Shown: positions 30,820-39,731 of the stretch, one piece after another
Position numbering within the stretch: position 1 is the first letter of the stretch
Layout: the number at the start of each line of letters is the position of its first letter
Notes under the pieces: model-generated
Database searches by the model: none
What the model saw: only the letters and a program-made list of their open reading frames with translations
What the model was told of the DNA's origin: nothing
Source of the DNA: Bog-473 sp963743785
Lineage (GTDB): Bacteria; Actinomycetota; Acidimicrobiia; Acidimicrobiales; RAAP-2
Assembly (NCBI GenBank): GCA_963743785.1
Contig: CAVURD010000034.1
Location: 186,001-250,000, forward strand
Length of the DNA: 64,000 nucleotides
Direction: 5' to 3'
Translations under genes and position numbers: made by a program

Positions 30820-31996
30820 ACGTACACTCCGTTGCCGCGTAGATTCCAAATGTCCACGACCGGTTGCGACATCTCCACCTCGGCATAGACATGGTGGGGT
30901 GCTCCGATCACGATGAGGTCGGACTTGTCCAAGACAACTTCGAGCGGAGAGAGGTCGTTGTCAACGGTGACGAAGGGATCCGTGGTCAATACGGCACCAG
31001 CTCGTACCTTGAGCACACGCTTGAGCTTGTAGGACAGGCTGGACCGATTGTCGTCGGACTCGCCCTTGAAGGCCATCCCGAGAATCCCGACGGTCATGGA
31101 ATCGAGGTCGTAACGGGATTCCATTCTCGAAACCAGGTACAAGGGAAGGCCTTCATTGATCTGCATGCTGGCCAGACCAAGGGCGAAGTTGTTGTTGTTG
31201 AAGGCAGCGAGCTGCATCGTGTCCTTCAGGAGACAGGGGCCAGCAGCGAATCCCGAGCCCGGCAGATCCGCGGCTCGCGGATAGTCCTGGATCACGGCAG
31301 CTCGTATTCGCTCGTAGTCCAAGCCGAAGTCGTTCGCCATCATGTACAGCTGGTTGGCCGCCGCGAACTTGATGTACCGGTACGAGTTGGTGAACAGTTT
31401 GGCCAGTTCTGCCTCTTCTGGCTCAAGACGCACGAACGGTATTCGTCAAACGCCCGAACAGAGATGCTGCACGCTCATAGGCATGATCCGAACGTGCTGC
31501 CACAATCTGAGGCAGAGTCAGGAGTTCCTCCATGGCCCGGCCTTCGGCGATCCGCTCCGGGCAGAACGCCACATCGATGGACTTGCCCAACCGATTCACC
31601 AGCCGTTCGACCATTTTGGTGACTCCGGGGAAGACAGTGCTCCGAAGAATCAGGATCTGGCCATCTACCAGCTCGGTCGGCTATCCCCTCAAGCGCGGTG
31701 ATCACTGCTTGCGGGTCGGGATTCAAGTGCTCGTCCACCGGGGTCCCGATGACGACGATGAGACACTCGCTCGCGCCGACTGACGGACGTCTCGACCGAG
31801 GCGGTGAGGCTGCCGTGCAGCGAGCGTTCGAAGAAGTACCTCCTGAGCTCCTGGCTTCCAGGTGGGGCATCTTGCCGGCCTGCACCTGATCGACTGCCGC
31901 CATGTTGTTGTCGTAGAGGGTGACCTGCAGACCTGAATCGGCGAGGGCCAGGCCAAGGGGCAGCCCGACGTGGCCACAGCCGCCGAGTATTGTCAC
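30816..31996 (-). CDS. UDP-sugar (UDP-glucose/UDP-HexNAc) 6-dehydrogenase family, four or more frameshifts
   Basis: GTG 31996 follows GGAAGAG closely and starts the Rossmann motif VTILGGCGHVGLPLG. The N-terminal half is split by shifts near 31860, 31848, 31785 and 31680; the pieces KMPHLE, RRYFFERSLHGSLTASVET, CLIVVIGTPVDEHLNP and LRSTVFPGVTKMVERL line up in family order. Another shift near 31437 precedes FTNSYRYIKFAAANQLYMM. The central domain keeps the catalytic cysteine in AAGPCLLKDTMQL, and the C-terminal NAD-linked domain has GILGMAFKGESDDNR. NAD-dependent oxidation of a UDP-hexose or UDP-HexNAc to the uronic acid is expected; WecC/TviB-like and Ugd-like proteins are the alternatives. 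The density of breaks is the highest in the window, so poor local assembly or real decay is possible. Confidence 0.75.
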
Positions 31997-32322
31997 ATCG
32001 CTCTTCCAAAGAGCCCCCACCAGCGACAACCTAGCTAACGTGTCGTCTGGAGGCAACCAGCCATTCCGCTGGAACCCCCCGGCCGGTGGCGCCAAGACGT
32101 GGTGTCCGGGAACCATCGAGGCGGAGTCGTCCCACCTCTGACACCATCTCGTCAGCCATTGCCGGATTGATCCTTCCGCCGCGTGATTTCCTCGACCGAA
32201 CCGACAAGCAATGCGTCCGAGGTGACCAAACGATCCACGGGTACACAGCGTCCGTCATTGAGAACCTGTGGCTGCATGGGTGGTGTACAGCTACGGTCCA
32301 GAATTGACGGCCCACCACGAAG
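31997..32322. other. Intergenic, 326 bp
   Basis: No gene is supported. It should contain the promoter of the dehydrogenase-GT2-epimerase operon and the end of the transcript of the lipoprotein gene. No clear hairpin terminator is visible. Confidence 0.4.
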
Positions 32323-33732
32323 CTAACCGGATGTGAGTGCCACCAACAGTATGTCGAGCCCGCCCGGGGTTGCGGTTCCCGACCACGACGCTGTGAGTTT
32401 GCCCTCCTGGGTATTCAACATCATCAAGGCGTTTGCCCCGGTGGTGTCGGACAGCATCTGCCTCCAGGCGGGCGAACCCGGGCCTTGGGGGAAGACGAAG
32501 ATGGACGTTCGAAAGGCGAAGGCGATATCGCCCGCCGAGATGGGCGTGTCGATCGTCAATGGGGGTTCATCCCCCGCGAAGGTCCGTTGATTCAACCCCT
32601 GCACCTGGAGGTCTGGGGGAAGGTTGGCGAATTCGAGAAGCAGACAGGCCAGTTGTTGGCTCGCGTTCGAGAACGTCGCGGTCAGTGACGTCGGTCCTCC
32701 GACTGCTGACTGGCAGATCCAACACGAGATGTTGATTCCCGTGTGATTGTCCACCCCTGATTCTCCTGCCTTGTACCAATGACCTCCAGCAGAGTCCGTC
32801 ACCGCCACCACGGACCCACAATCGATGCTCGGATGGTAGATCGAACCATTCATGAAGGCGACGAGCGTGTTGCCGGCGGTCGGATTGACCGGGTATGGCT
32901 GTGACGTCCAAGCGGCGTGACCCGTTCCAGCCGGGAGTATTGCTGAATCCGTATAGCAGGACTGCACCAATCGCCGACTCCGCGACGACACTCCCCGAGG
33001 GACGAATGTGGCGACGACGGCCGCGCCCGCACTGCCTCCTACGAGCCCTGTCCAAACGGCGCTCAGTGGCGAGCCGCTTGATCCTCCAGAACTCAGATTG
33101 TCGGCGACGTAACACCTTTGGGTGGTGTCGGCCAGGCGCGAGTTCCAGCCATGGGGCACGATTGCAGAGGACATATCGCCCACGATCGCCGAAATGGCCA
33201 GCTCGTCATTGGACTCAAGGTTGAAGTTGGTCGTCGCGGTAGCAGAGGTTCCCCTGATATCAGCTTGACAAATCTGATCGCAGAGTTCGAATCCGGAAGC
33301 ACCTGAGTATTCGAGCAGCGTCATGCGCATGCCTGTGATCCCAGGAAGCACGGGATAGCCAAGACCTGTTGCCGTCACGGTCGGCTTGGTGCCACCACGA
33401 GCTGATTCGCAGTACCAGAGGTCGACTCCGTAGTGATCACCCGCGAAGTACTCCACCGCCTGACGCCAATGATTCTTCTGGTCATCCGAGACCTGCCCGA
33501 CCGTCGGAGCCAGAATGCGGGAGGAGAGCCGCGACACGACTGCTACTAAGAGGCTCCCGTTTCTCACTCTCTTGGTGTACCGAGCAGAAACGGTCCTACC
33601 CGACGTGACCCGCCTTCCGTCGGTCGATTGGAGAAGCGAGAAGGCCGGCGAGGAATCGTTGCATGCGCCAAGCAGCCCAGATCCGGCCAGCCCAATGCCC
33701 GCGCCGAGCAGCTGTCTTCTCGTGATTTCCAC
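32323..33732 (-). CDS. Predicted Tat-exported lipoprotein with internally duplicated domain, unknown function
   Basis: The preferred start is the GTG at 33732, placed just after AAAGGGG; the protein then begins VEITRRQLLGAGIGLAG, with a twin-arginine pair, a hydrophobic run and LLGAC, a good lipobox. The mature part has about 440 residues, no membrane segment, and is rich in Thr, Ser, Gly and Ala. Two halves repeat the same layout: NGSLLVAVVSRL, DDQKNHWRQA and DLWYCESARGG in the first, and GNTLVAFMNGS, DSAGGHWYKAG and ISCWICQSAVGG in the second, each followed by a Thr-rich strand and an LLLEY or LLLEFAN element. This looks like a tandem beta-sandwich domain exposed on the cell surface. I do not recognise a named family. 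Its place among glycan genes suggests a wall- or glycan-associated surface protein; that is inference. Confidence 0.65.
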   Translation of the reverse strand: MEITRRQLLGAGIGLAGSGLLGACNDSSPAFSLLQSTDGRRVTSGRTVSARYTKRVRNGSLLVAVVSRLSSRILAPTVGQVSDDQKNHWRQAVEYFAGDHYGVDLWYCESARGGTKPTVTATGLGYPVLPGITGMRMTLLEYSGASGFELCDQICQADIRGTSATATTNFNLESNDELAISAIVGDMSSAIVPHGWNSRLADTTQRCYVADNLSSGGSSGSPLSAVWTGLVGGSAGAAVVATFVPRGVSSRSRRLVQSCYTDSAILPAGTGHAAWTSQPYPVNPTAGNTLVAFMNGSIYHPSIDCGSVVAVTDSAGGHWYKAGESGVDNHTGINISCWICQSAVGGPTSLTATFSNASQQLACLLLEFANLPPDLQVQGLNQRTFAGDEPPLTIDTPISAGDIAFAFRTSIFVFPQGPGSPAWRQMLSDTTGANALMMLNTQEGKLTASWSGTATPGGLDILLVALTSG

Positions 33733-33873
33733 GTGCACCCCTTTTGCACGAGCGCGGCTCTGCAGCAGGCTCAGGCAGCGTTTACCGCATGAATCATAGG
33801 TGCACCACAACCCAAATCTCCACCGGGTGGTGATGCACTTTTCGCTCGCGAAGTCCGGGCGGCTCCGACCGCA

Positions 33874-35298
33874 TTAAGGCTCGAGTGACCCCCGGTGATC
33901 CATCGGTTTCGGATCGCTGCCCCCTTCCATGACCGGTGGCTGATCGGCTGGGTCGGACTTGGCTGATTGTGATCTCGGATCCCACCAGCCGATGCGGTCC
34001 TTGAGTCTCAGGATGGGTCGCTCCAGCCCGAAATAGCTCGCTGAGGCGAAACCGATCGTCACAGCCAGCACAAGGAGTGTGAGGATCCAAAACGGGATGG
34101 CCCCCGCCGTCCAGTCCATCCATTTGATCGACTCGTCGATCAGGTTGAGATGCCACAGATAGATCCCGTAGGAAATCACGCCGAGACTGGCCACCGGCCA
34201 CGACCGAAGGAGCCGGCGCACCAGCGTTCGGTCTTGAGGTCCGAAGACGGCCGGCAGGAGAAGGAGAAAGGCAAAGACGCCGTACAGTTCCTGCCGTGCC
34301 ATGTTTATCCCGGGGGTGAGGACGTAAATGATCTCGCGATTTGCCACGACGTGGGACACCGCCCAGAAGCAGAGCGCCGCGCCGATCCAACTGGCCCACG
34401 GCATGAGGCGGTGGCCAAGCCACGTTGGCTCCGAGTCGTGTTGAACGAACCACGCGCTGGCCACGGCCAGCAACATACCGAGAGCGAAAAGGTCGAGGTA
34501 CGAAGGAAGCCACGCCACCAGCAGGGTCGAAAATGGTGGATTCGTGTAGCAGTTCGGGGCACAGATCGGGACGAGATGCCCGTTCTTGACCGTTGTGAGG
34601 GGTATGTGGAGGAACCAGTACCGGAAGCCAATGCTCACCGCGATCAGCACGACGATTCCGATCACTTCGCGGGCCAATTGTCTTCTCTGTGTGGCCCGTC
34701 GAGCGGCCACGAGCGTCGCATAGAGCGGTAGAAAGAGATAGAAGGACATTTCCGTGCACAGTGACCAGGCCTGGGGAATGCCGTGGACCGCCTGGGTCGG
34801 AAAGTAGATCTGGAGGAACAGGTAGTGAGTGACCACCCCTTGCCACCCTGGGCCCAGCGACACGCTGTGGAACACATATGTCAGCACAGTGAGGGCCAGC
34901 CAGTAGGCCGGTACGATACGCAGGAGTCGCCGCTCCCAGAACCGACGGGTATTGGGGGAGGCGCGTCCCGAAAGGTGCGAGGCGACAAACGGCCGATACA
35001 GGAGAAATCCTGAAATGAGGAAGAAGATCGACACGCCGATCTCGAGCCGGCTCGCGTAGATGCCAAGCGATGATCGGAGGGTAAATCCCGAGGACCACGC
35101 AGTGTGGAGAAGAAGGACTGAAATCGCAGCAATGGCTCGGAGACCGTCAAAACAGGCGAAATGCCGCGGCTTCCTGACCTGCCCTATGCCATCGTCCCGA
35201 TTCGGTCCGGCCGGATCTGATGGAGCAACGGGAGCGAGGTCTATCTCTGGTTTCACCATTTCGTCCTCAAATCCAATATCGATTGGCGGCGGGGACAC
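33874..35298 (-). CDS. Acyltransferase family 3 (OafA-like), intact paralogue of 1858-3226
   Basis: This is an intact 474-residue membrane O-acyltransferase. Motifs: FDGLRAIAAISVLLLHTAW, FFLISGFLLYRP, RRLLRIVPAYWLALTVL and TQAWSLCTEMSFYLFLPLY, followed by about six more helices and a polar Pro/Asp-rich tail. It aligns almost end to end with the broken copy at 1858-3226 and shows where that copy's reading frame should continue. The N-terminal tail is acidic and cytoplasmic. Start is the ATG at 35298. It lies at the right boundary of the lower-GC block, in the same orientation as its paralogue at the left boundary. The substrate is unknown. Confidence 0.92.
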   Translation of the reverse strand: MSPPPIDIGFEDEMVKPEIDLAPVAPSDPAGPNRDDGIGQVRKPRHFACFDGLRAIAAISVLLLHTAWSSGFTLRSSLGIYASRLEIGVSIFFLISGFLLYRPFVASHLSGRASPNTRRFWERRLLRIVPAYWLALTVLTYVFHSVSLGPGWQGVVTHYLFLQIYFPTQAVHGIPQAWSLCTEMSFYLFLPLYATLVAARRATQRRQLAREVIGIVVLIAVSIGFRYWFLHIPLTTVKNGHLVPICAPNCYTNPPFSTLLVAWLPSYLDLFALGMLLAVASAWFVQHDSEPTWLGHRLMPWASWIGAALCFWAVSHVVANREIIYVLTPGINMARQELYGVFAFLLLLPAVFGPQDRTLVRRLLRSWPVASLGVISYGIYLWHLNLIDESIKWMDWTAGAIPFWILTLLVLAVTIGFASASYFGLERPILRLKDRIGWWDPRSQSAKSDPADQPPVMEGGSDPKPMDHRGSLEP

Positions 35299-35712
35299 AC
35301 CGTGGTCCGAGAATCAATGGTCGAATCTAGTGTTGAATCTGATTCCACGTGTGCGGCATCGAAAGCTGGGATTTCTTCAATCCGTACCCGACTTTTCCCG
35401 TTGGTTGTCGCGTTGACCACCGCGACGCACCCGAGCAACCGCCCGCGATTTCGGAACAGGCGACCCGGCGGGACGCCCACGAAGCCGTGTGACAGGTCAT
35501 GGGCCGAGGACTGTTCCTGCCCGAACCATGGATTCGGAACAATTCGGCCGGCTGGTCGAGCCCAACGATCCAGCACGATCGGCCGGTCAATCTGGTCTGT
35601 AGCGACGAGCCGGGTGCCCCTTTGGGTCTGATCCAGCAAGCTTCTTTCGCTCCCTCGGTTCGGTGGATATGCTTGCGCCACCTGCGGCGGCGCATCACGG
35701 TAGGAGGTCAGC
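35299..35712. other. Divergent intergenic region, 414 bp
   Basis: This separates the acyltransferase (minus) and the GT2-methyltransferase (plus), so it must hold promoters for both. The plus gene has a strong TAGGAGG at 35701-35707. A 142-codon minus-strand frame (35253-35681) has a fairly protein-like composition but overlaps the acyltransferase start and shows no domain I can name, so I do not call it. The base composition changes visibly around here. Confidence 0.5.
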
Positions 35713-37146
35713 GTGGACGGATCCCTCGAGAAGAAGAGAATTGGGGTGCTCGTCGTGGCCTACAACGCCGCGGCGACCCTGGCCAAGGTACTCGACCGGA
35801 TTCCGGCCGACCTCAGGCCCGATATCGAGGAGGTGATCGTCAGCGACGATCACAGCCAGGATGCCACCTACCTGGTCGGTTTGGGCTACCAGCAGCAGTC
35901 CGACCTGCCCATCACCTTGATCCGGCAACCCACGAACTTGGGCTACGGAGGCAACCAGAAGTCGGGGTACAACCTCGCAATCGAGCACGGGCTCGACATC
36001 GTGGTGATGCTCCATGGCGATGGTCAGTACGCTCCGGAATCGCTCCCTGAACTCCTCGCTCCGCTCTTGGCCGAAGAGGCCGACGCCGTCTTCGGGTCCC
36101 GCATCATGATCAAAGGAGCCGCCCGGAAGGGCGGCATGCCGCTCTACAAGTACGCGGGAAACCGGATCTTGTCACGCTTCGAGAATGCCGCGCTCGGTAC
36201 CCACTTGTCGGAATTCCATTCGGGATATCGGGCCTACTCGGTCGCCGCATTGAAGCAGCTCCCCTTCGAGCAGAACTCCGACGGATTCAACTTCGACACC
36301 CAGATCATCATCCAGATGCACGACGCCGGCATGCGCATCGCCGAAGTGCCCATCCCTACCTACTACGGCGACGAAATCTGCTACGTCGACGGCCTCGGGT
36401 ATGCCGCCGACGTCACCAAGGATGTCATCACCTACCGATTGCAGAAGGCAGGCTTCGGCGACGGGAGCAGCATCGCGCTCACCGAGGAGTACCAACTCAA
36501 GCCGAGCGAGGACAGCTCGCACGGCCGCATCTCCAAGCTCTTGAGCTGCCGACCGCCGAGCCGGATCCTCGACCTCGGGTGTTCGAGCGGCCTGCTCTCC
36601 GAACGGCTGCAACTCATGGGGCACAAGGTCACCGGAGTCGACGTGAACGAGTTCGACGAGGTCACTGAACGCACCAGCGCCTTCTACAGGGCCGATCTCA
36701 ACGAAGGCATCCCATCGGAGGTCGGGTCGGGCTTCGACATCGTACTGGCGGCGGACGTCCTCGAGCACGTGGTCAACCCCGGTGCCCTGATGAGCCAGGT
36801 TCGGGACGTGCTGTCCCCAACTGGGACAGCATTGTTCTGCGTGCCCAACATCGCTCACTGGTACCCGAGGTTCCGGTCAACCTTCGGAATGTTCGACTAC
36901 GACCAGCGGGGCATCCTCGACTCGACGCACCTAAGGTTCTTCACCCGCCGCAGTCTCGCCAAGCTGGTCGAACGTCGGGGATTCTCCATCCGGCGAATCG
37001 AACCGGTGGGCCTACCCATTGACGCATTGGGCGTCGACGGCACCAGGGCCCGCACGTTCCGACTGGCGGATCGCCTGTTGTCAAATCTGTGGCCCACCAT
37101 GTTCGCATATCAGTTCATCGTCGAGGCGTCGCCCGCCAGACCCTGA
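35713..37146 (+). CDS. GT2 glycosyltransferase fused to a SAM methyltransferase
   Basis: This is an intact 477-residue fusion. The N-terminal GT-A domain (about 1-230) has IGVLVVAYNAAATL, IVSDDHSQD, the DPM1-like NLGYGGNQKSGYN and the metal site MLHGDGQYAPE. The C-terminal class I methyltransferase (from about 280) has RILDLGCSSGLLSERL, VLAADVLEHVVNPG and the late HLRFFTRRSLAKLVERRGF. The TAGGAGG at 35701-35707, five bases before the GTG, fixes the start. No membrane anchor is seen, so it is cytoplasmic. The fusion suggests that one polypeptide adds a sugar and then methylates it or the chain. The donor sugar and methylation site are unknown. Confidence 0.9.
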   Translation: MDGSLEKKRIGVLVVAYNAAATLAKVLDRIPADLRPDIEEVIVSDDHSQDATYLVGLGYQQQSDLPITLIRQPTNLGYGGNQKSGYNLAIEHGLDIVVMLHGDGQYAPESLPELLAPLLAEEADAVFGSRIMIKGAARKGGMPLYKYAGNRILSRFENAALGTHLSEFHSGYRAYSVAALKQLPFEQNSDGFNFDTQIIIQMHDAGMRIAEVPIPTYYGDEICYVDGLGYAADVTKDVITYRLQKAGFGDGSSIALTEEYQLKPSEDSSHGRISKLLSCRPPSRILDLGCSSGLLSERLQLMGHKVTGVDVNEFDEVTERTSAFYRADLNEGIPSEVGSGFDIVLAADVLEHVVNPGALMSQVRDVLSPTGTALFCVPNIAHWYPRFRSTFGMFDYDQRGILDSTHLRFFTRRSLAKLVERRGFSIRRIEPVGLPIDALGVDGTRARTFRLADRLLSNLWPTMFAYQFIVEASPARP

Positions 37147-37512
37147 CGCGGACCGACAGCGTCAGGGATGAAGCCTCGTGCGCCGATGGTCCGGGCGTAC
37201 GCCGCGACGGCGTGGTCGATCCGGGCATCTTTTCAATGAAGGGAAAGCCGTGCCATAACAAAACTCCGCACAGAGTCCGGCCAGACGACTGCACACAGGT
37301 GACGGTTTACGAGAAGCCGCCACGTGAGTTGATGACACACAGGGGCGAGATCGGACTCATACCATCGGGAAGCATCACCCATCGCCACATCCTTTGTCCG
37401 ATGCCACGTTGCAAGCGTGAGGCAACAACTATTCGCCTACCTGATAGCGTCGGCTTCAGGCGGCATCCGTTGTCCCTATCGCTTTCATCGATTACATCAC
37501 TGGGAGGCTACG
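37147..37512. other. Intergenic, 366 bp
   Basis: No supported gene. It ends with a good Shine-Dalgarno (GGGAGG) for the next gene. No promoter boxes could be assigned. Confidence 0.4.
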
Positions 37513-37941
37513 GTGAAACAAAGACAATGGCGACGGTTGATGTCGATTGCCGTTGTTGCAAGCTTGCTTTTGGGTCTCGCTGCCCTGGGATTTGGAATCG
37601 AGGACCTGCGCAAGATCAACGACATCAACAAGAGATACGTCTCCACCCTGCCCACGGTGAGTATCGCCGCCCCTACGAGTGGCGTTACAGTTTCGGGGAC
37701 GACAGCCCTTGACGCCGTTGCAGTTGGGCCGAAAGTGACGGCTGTCGATTTTCTACTCACCGGAGGTTCGTATCACGACGCCAAGATTGCAACTGGAAAG
37801 CTTCTACTGGTCGGATTCACTGCGGCATGGCAAACCACAAACGTACCAAACGGCACATATGAGATCACCAGCGTCGGGTACAACGCTCTTGGCGAAAGTA
37901 GCCAAAGCGCGAGTGTCGTCGTGAAAGTGAAAAACCCCTAG
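37513..37941 (+). CDS. Small exported or membrane-anchored protein with one Ig-like domain
   Basis: The GTG at 37513 is chosen because GGGAGG lies six bases upstream; the frame is open further left but without a ribosome-binding site. The 142-residue product starts VKQRQWRRLMS followed by a single hydrophobic helix (IAVVASLLLGLAALGFGI), an uncleaved anchor or signal peptide. A short linker leads to a beta-rich domain with PTVSIAAPTSGVTVSGTTAL and VPNGTYEITSVGYNALG, ending in VVVKVKN: a bacterial Ig-like domain of the kind found in surface glycan-binding and adhesion proteins. It likely sits on the cell surface. It could help bind or present the polysaccharide; this is inference. Confidence 0.75.
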   Translation: MKQRQWRRLMSIAVVASLLLGLAALGFGIEDLRKINDINKRYVSTLPTVSIAAPTSGVTVSGTTALDAVAVGPKVTAVDFLLTGGSYHDAKIATGKLLLVGFTAAWQTTNVPNGTYEITSVGYNALGESSQSASVVVKVKNP

Positions 37942-38363
37942 CCGTCCCGCTCCGACCTTGGTGATGGTTGTCGACCCTGCAGCACTGGGTCCGAGTGCAT
38001 GTGGCTCTCTCGTGGGAGCGTGGCTGCGGGTGGACGTCATCAGCCCGCCACCTAAGTCACCGCTCCGAGTGTTCAAAGCTGGGGATCAAACGGTACGAGG
38101 GCGGCGAGACGGTTTGGACTGCTGCCGGTGTCGGTCTCTCCAATGTCGAGGTGGGTGCCAGTGTGATGTGGTGGAACCCGGTCGACCTTCGTTGCTCCCG
38201 GAGGGCGGCTTCCGTGGGCCTTGTGAACGGATCCTCGTCCTATGTGGCGGGCGGGCCAGCGGACCACCACGCGGACCCACGCGAGGCCGACACGCCGAGC
38301 ACGGTCACCCGATCGGTCACTCAGGCTCGGGAGGTGCAATCCCTGAGGATCAGACCGTCTCCC
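37942..38363. other. Convergent intergenic region, 422 bp
   Basis: This lies between two genes ending towards each other. No gene and no convincing terminator hairpin was found. Confidence 0.45.
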
Positions 38364-38678
38364 CTACGTCCCTGATTCCTCCACCGTGGCCGCGTCGGGA
38401 CCCGGAACGGCGGCCGAGTCGGGAACCGATCCGACCGGGGCTGCCACCCGACCTCGGTTTCTGAGTCCGATGACAGCGGCAATGGCCAGCAACACGATGC
38501 CGATGACGGCCGCCACTGCGCCTCGCTTGTGGTAATGCCCGTTTACAGGGTGCTTGCCGGGAATGAAACTCGGGATCGAATGGATGGGTACAGTGAAATA
38601 AATCACCGCAACGACGAGGGCGAGTACACCCAAGACCGCGAATATCCCACATACGACCCACCTGGCAGAACTCGACAC
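38364..38678 (-). CDS. Small two-helix membrane protein, unknown function
   Basis: The GTG at 38678 is preceded by AAGGAGG at a workable distance, which decides this start within a longer open frame. The 104-residue product has two membrane helices, WVVCGIFAVLGVLALVVAVIYF and VAAVIGIVLLAIAAVIGL (about residues 8-28 and 57-75), joined by a 25-residue polar loop rich in Pro and His (IPSFIPGKHPVNGHYHKR). An acidic, proline-containing tail follows. I do not recognise the family. It is divergent from the GNAT-WecA-aminotransferase operon. A helper protein of the envelope machinery is possible but unsupported. Confidence 0.6.
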   Translation of the reverse strand: MSSSARWVVCGIFAVLGVLALVVAVIYFTVPIHSIPSFIPGKHPVNGHYHKRGAVAAVIGIVLLAIAAVIGLRNRGRVAAPVGSVPDSAAVPGPDAATVEESGT

Positions 38679-39107
38679 TTTGCCCACCTCCTTGGTCCGG
38701 CTGATACGGCCGGCACTCCCCCGGTCGGGACCGACCACCCCTGCAGCCAACCGCATGTTAGTGCGAGCCGGCTCCGCCCGCCATGTCTTGCCGTCGGACT
38801 CCTTCAATGAGCAACATGCCATTGCACCAGTTGCCGTGCCCGGAGTATCACCAAACGGGCAATCGCGCCGGCGACCCGTTGGACGGCGCCCGACGTGGCG
38901 ACGGTGCTGGTGGAAGCACCGACCAGTGCCACCCGGCCACACGCCCGAGGCCAAGGCGACCAACCTTGCCAGCCGTGCCCGCGGCGCCACGCACTGCCCC
39001 ATCTCGACTGCTGTCTTCGGCGAAGTACGATGTGTCGATTGCAGTCGCATCACCAGATATGACGAGATGGCTTGCCAGGGCAGGGCGGCCCGAGGGGTTC
39101 GGAGGCG
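38679..39107. other. Divergent intergenic region, 429 bp
   Basis: This is the promoter region for the small membrane protein (minus) and the GNAT-led operon (plus). Long frames crossing it are GC-driven chance products. I could not assign promoter boxes. Confidence 0.4.
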
Positions 39108-39731
39108 ATGGCGACGGCGACGGAATCGAGCACATGGAACGGCTTGGTGCTTCGCACCGGAACGGACGGCGACGCCGTGCGCCGTCGCTGCCCTTCACGC
39201 CGGACAGATTGGCGAAGGGTTCCTGACCTTCCTCGGACCGGCCTTCCTGCGCCGCCTCTACCGGAGGGTCGCTCGGGCTCCCGAGTCGTTTCTGCTCGTC
39301 GTCGAGGATGGCGCCACAACAGTGGGATTCCTCGCCGGCTCTACCGATGTGGCGGCGCTCTACCGGGCTTTCCTGTGGCATGACGGACCCGCCGCCGCTC
39401 GTTGCCTGCAGCGGCCGGCTCCTCCGATCGTGGCGTCGGGTCATCGAGACCCTTCGCCACGGCACCCGTGGTGCCGGCGAGGGTGCGGAGCTCCTGGCCA
39501 TTGCCGTCGATCCGGCCGCCCGGGGACGGGGGGTCGGAGCACTCCTGGTTGAGGAGTTTCTCACCGAGATCGGCCGGCGGAGACAGGAGGCCGCCCACGT
39601 GGTGGTCGCGTGCGGAAAACGAGACTGCCGTCGCTCTCTACCGGCGAGCCGGATTTGCCGTGGTGGATCGATTCGAGTTGCATGCCGGCACCGAGTCACT
39701 CCTCATGCAGTGGGTAAGTACGAATCCATGA
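39108..39731 (+). CDS. GNAT-family N-acyltransferase, about three frameshifts
   Basis: The pieces lie in family order across all three frames. MATATESSTWNGLVLRTGT starts at the ATG 39108. A shift near 39175 leads to VAALHAGQIGEGFLTFLGPAFL and LLVVEDGATTVGFLAGST. A shift near 39405 leads to the acetyl-CoA pyrophosphate loop, AVDPAARGRGVGALLVEEF. A shift near 39612 leads to NETAVALYRRAGFAVVDRF, the typical GNAT C-terminus. Total about 205 residues. The stop overlaps the start of the next gene (ATGA), so it is coupled to the WecA-type transferase, and next to an EpsN/PglE-type aminotransferase. It would therefore acylate the 4-amino group of a nucleotide-linked amino sugar. The upstream start could lie somewhat earlier. 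Confidence 0.75.
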
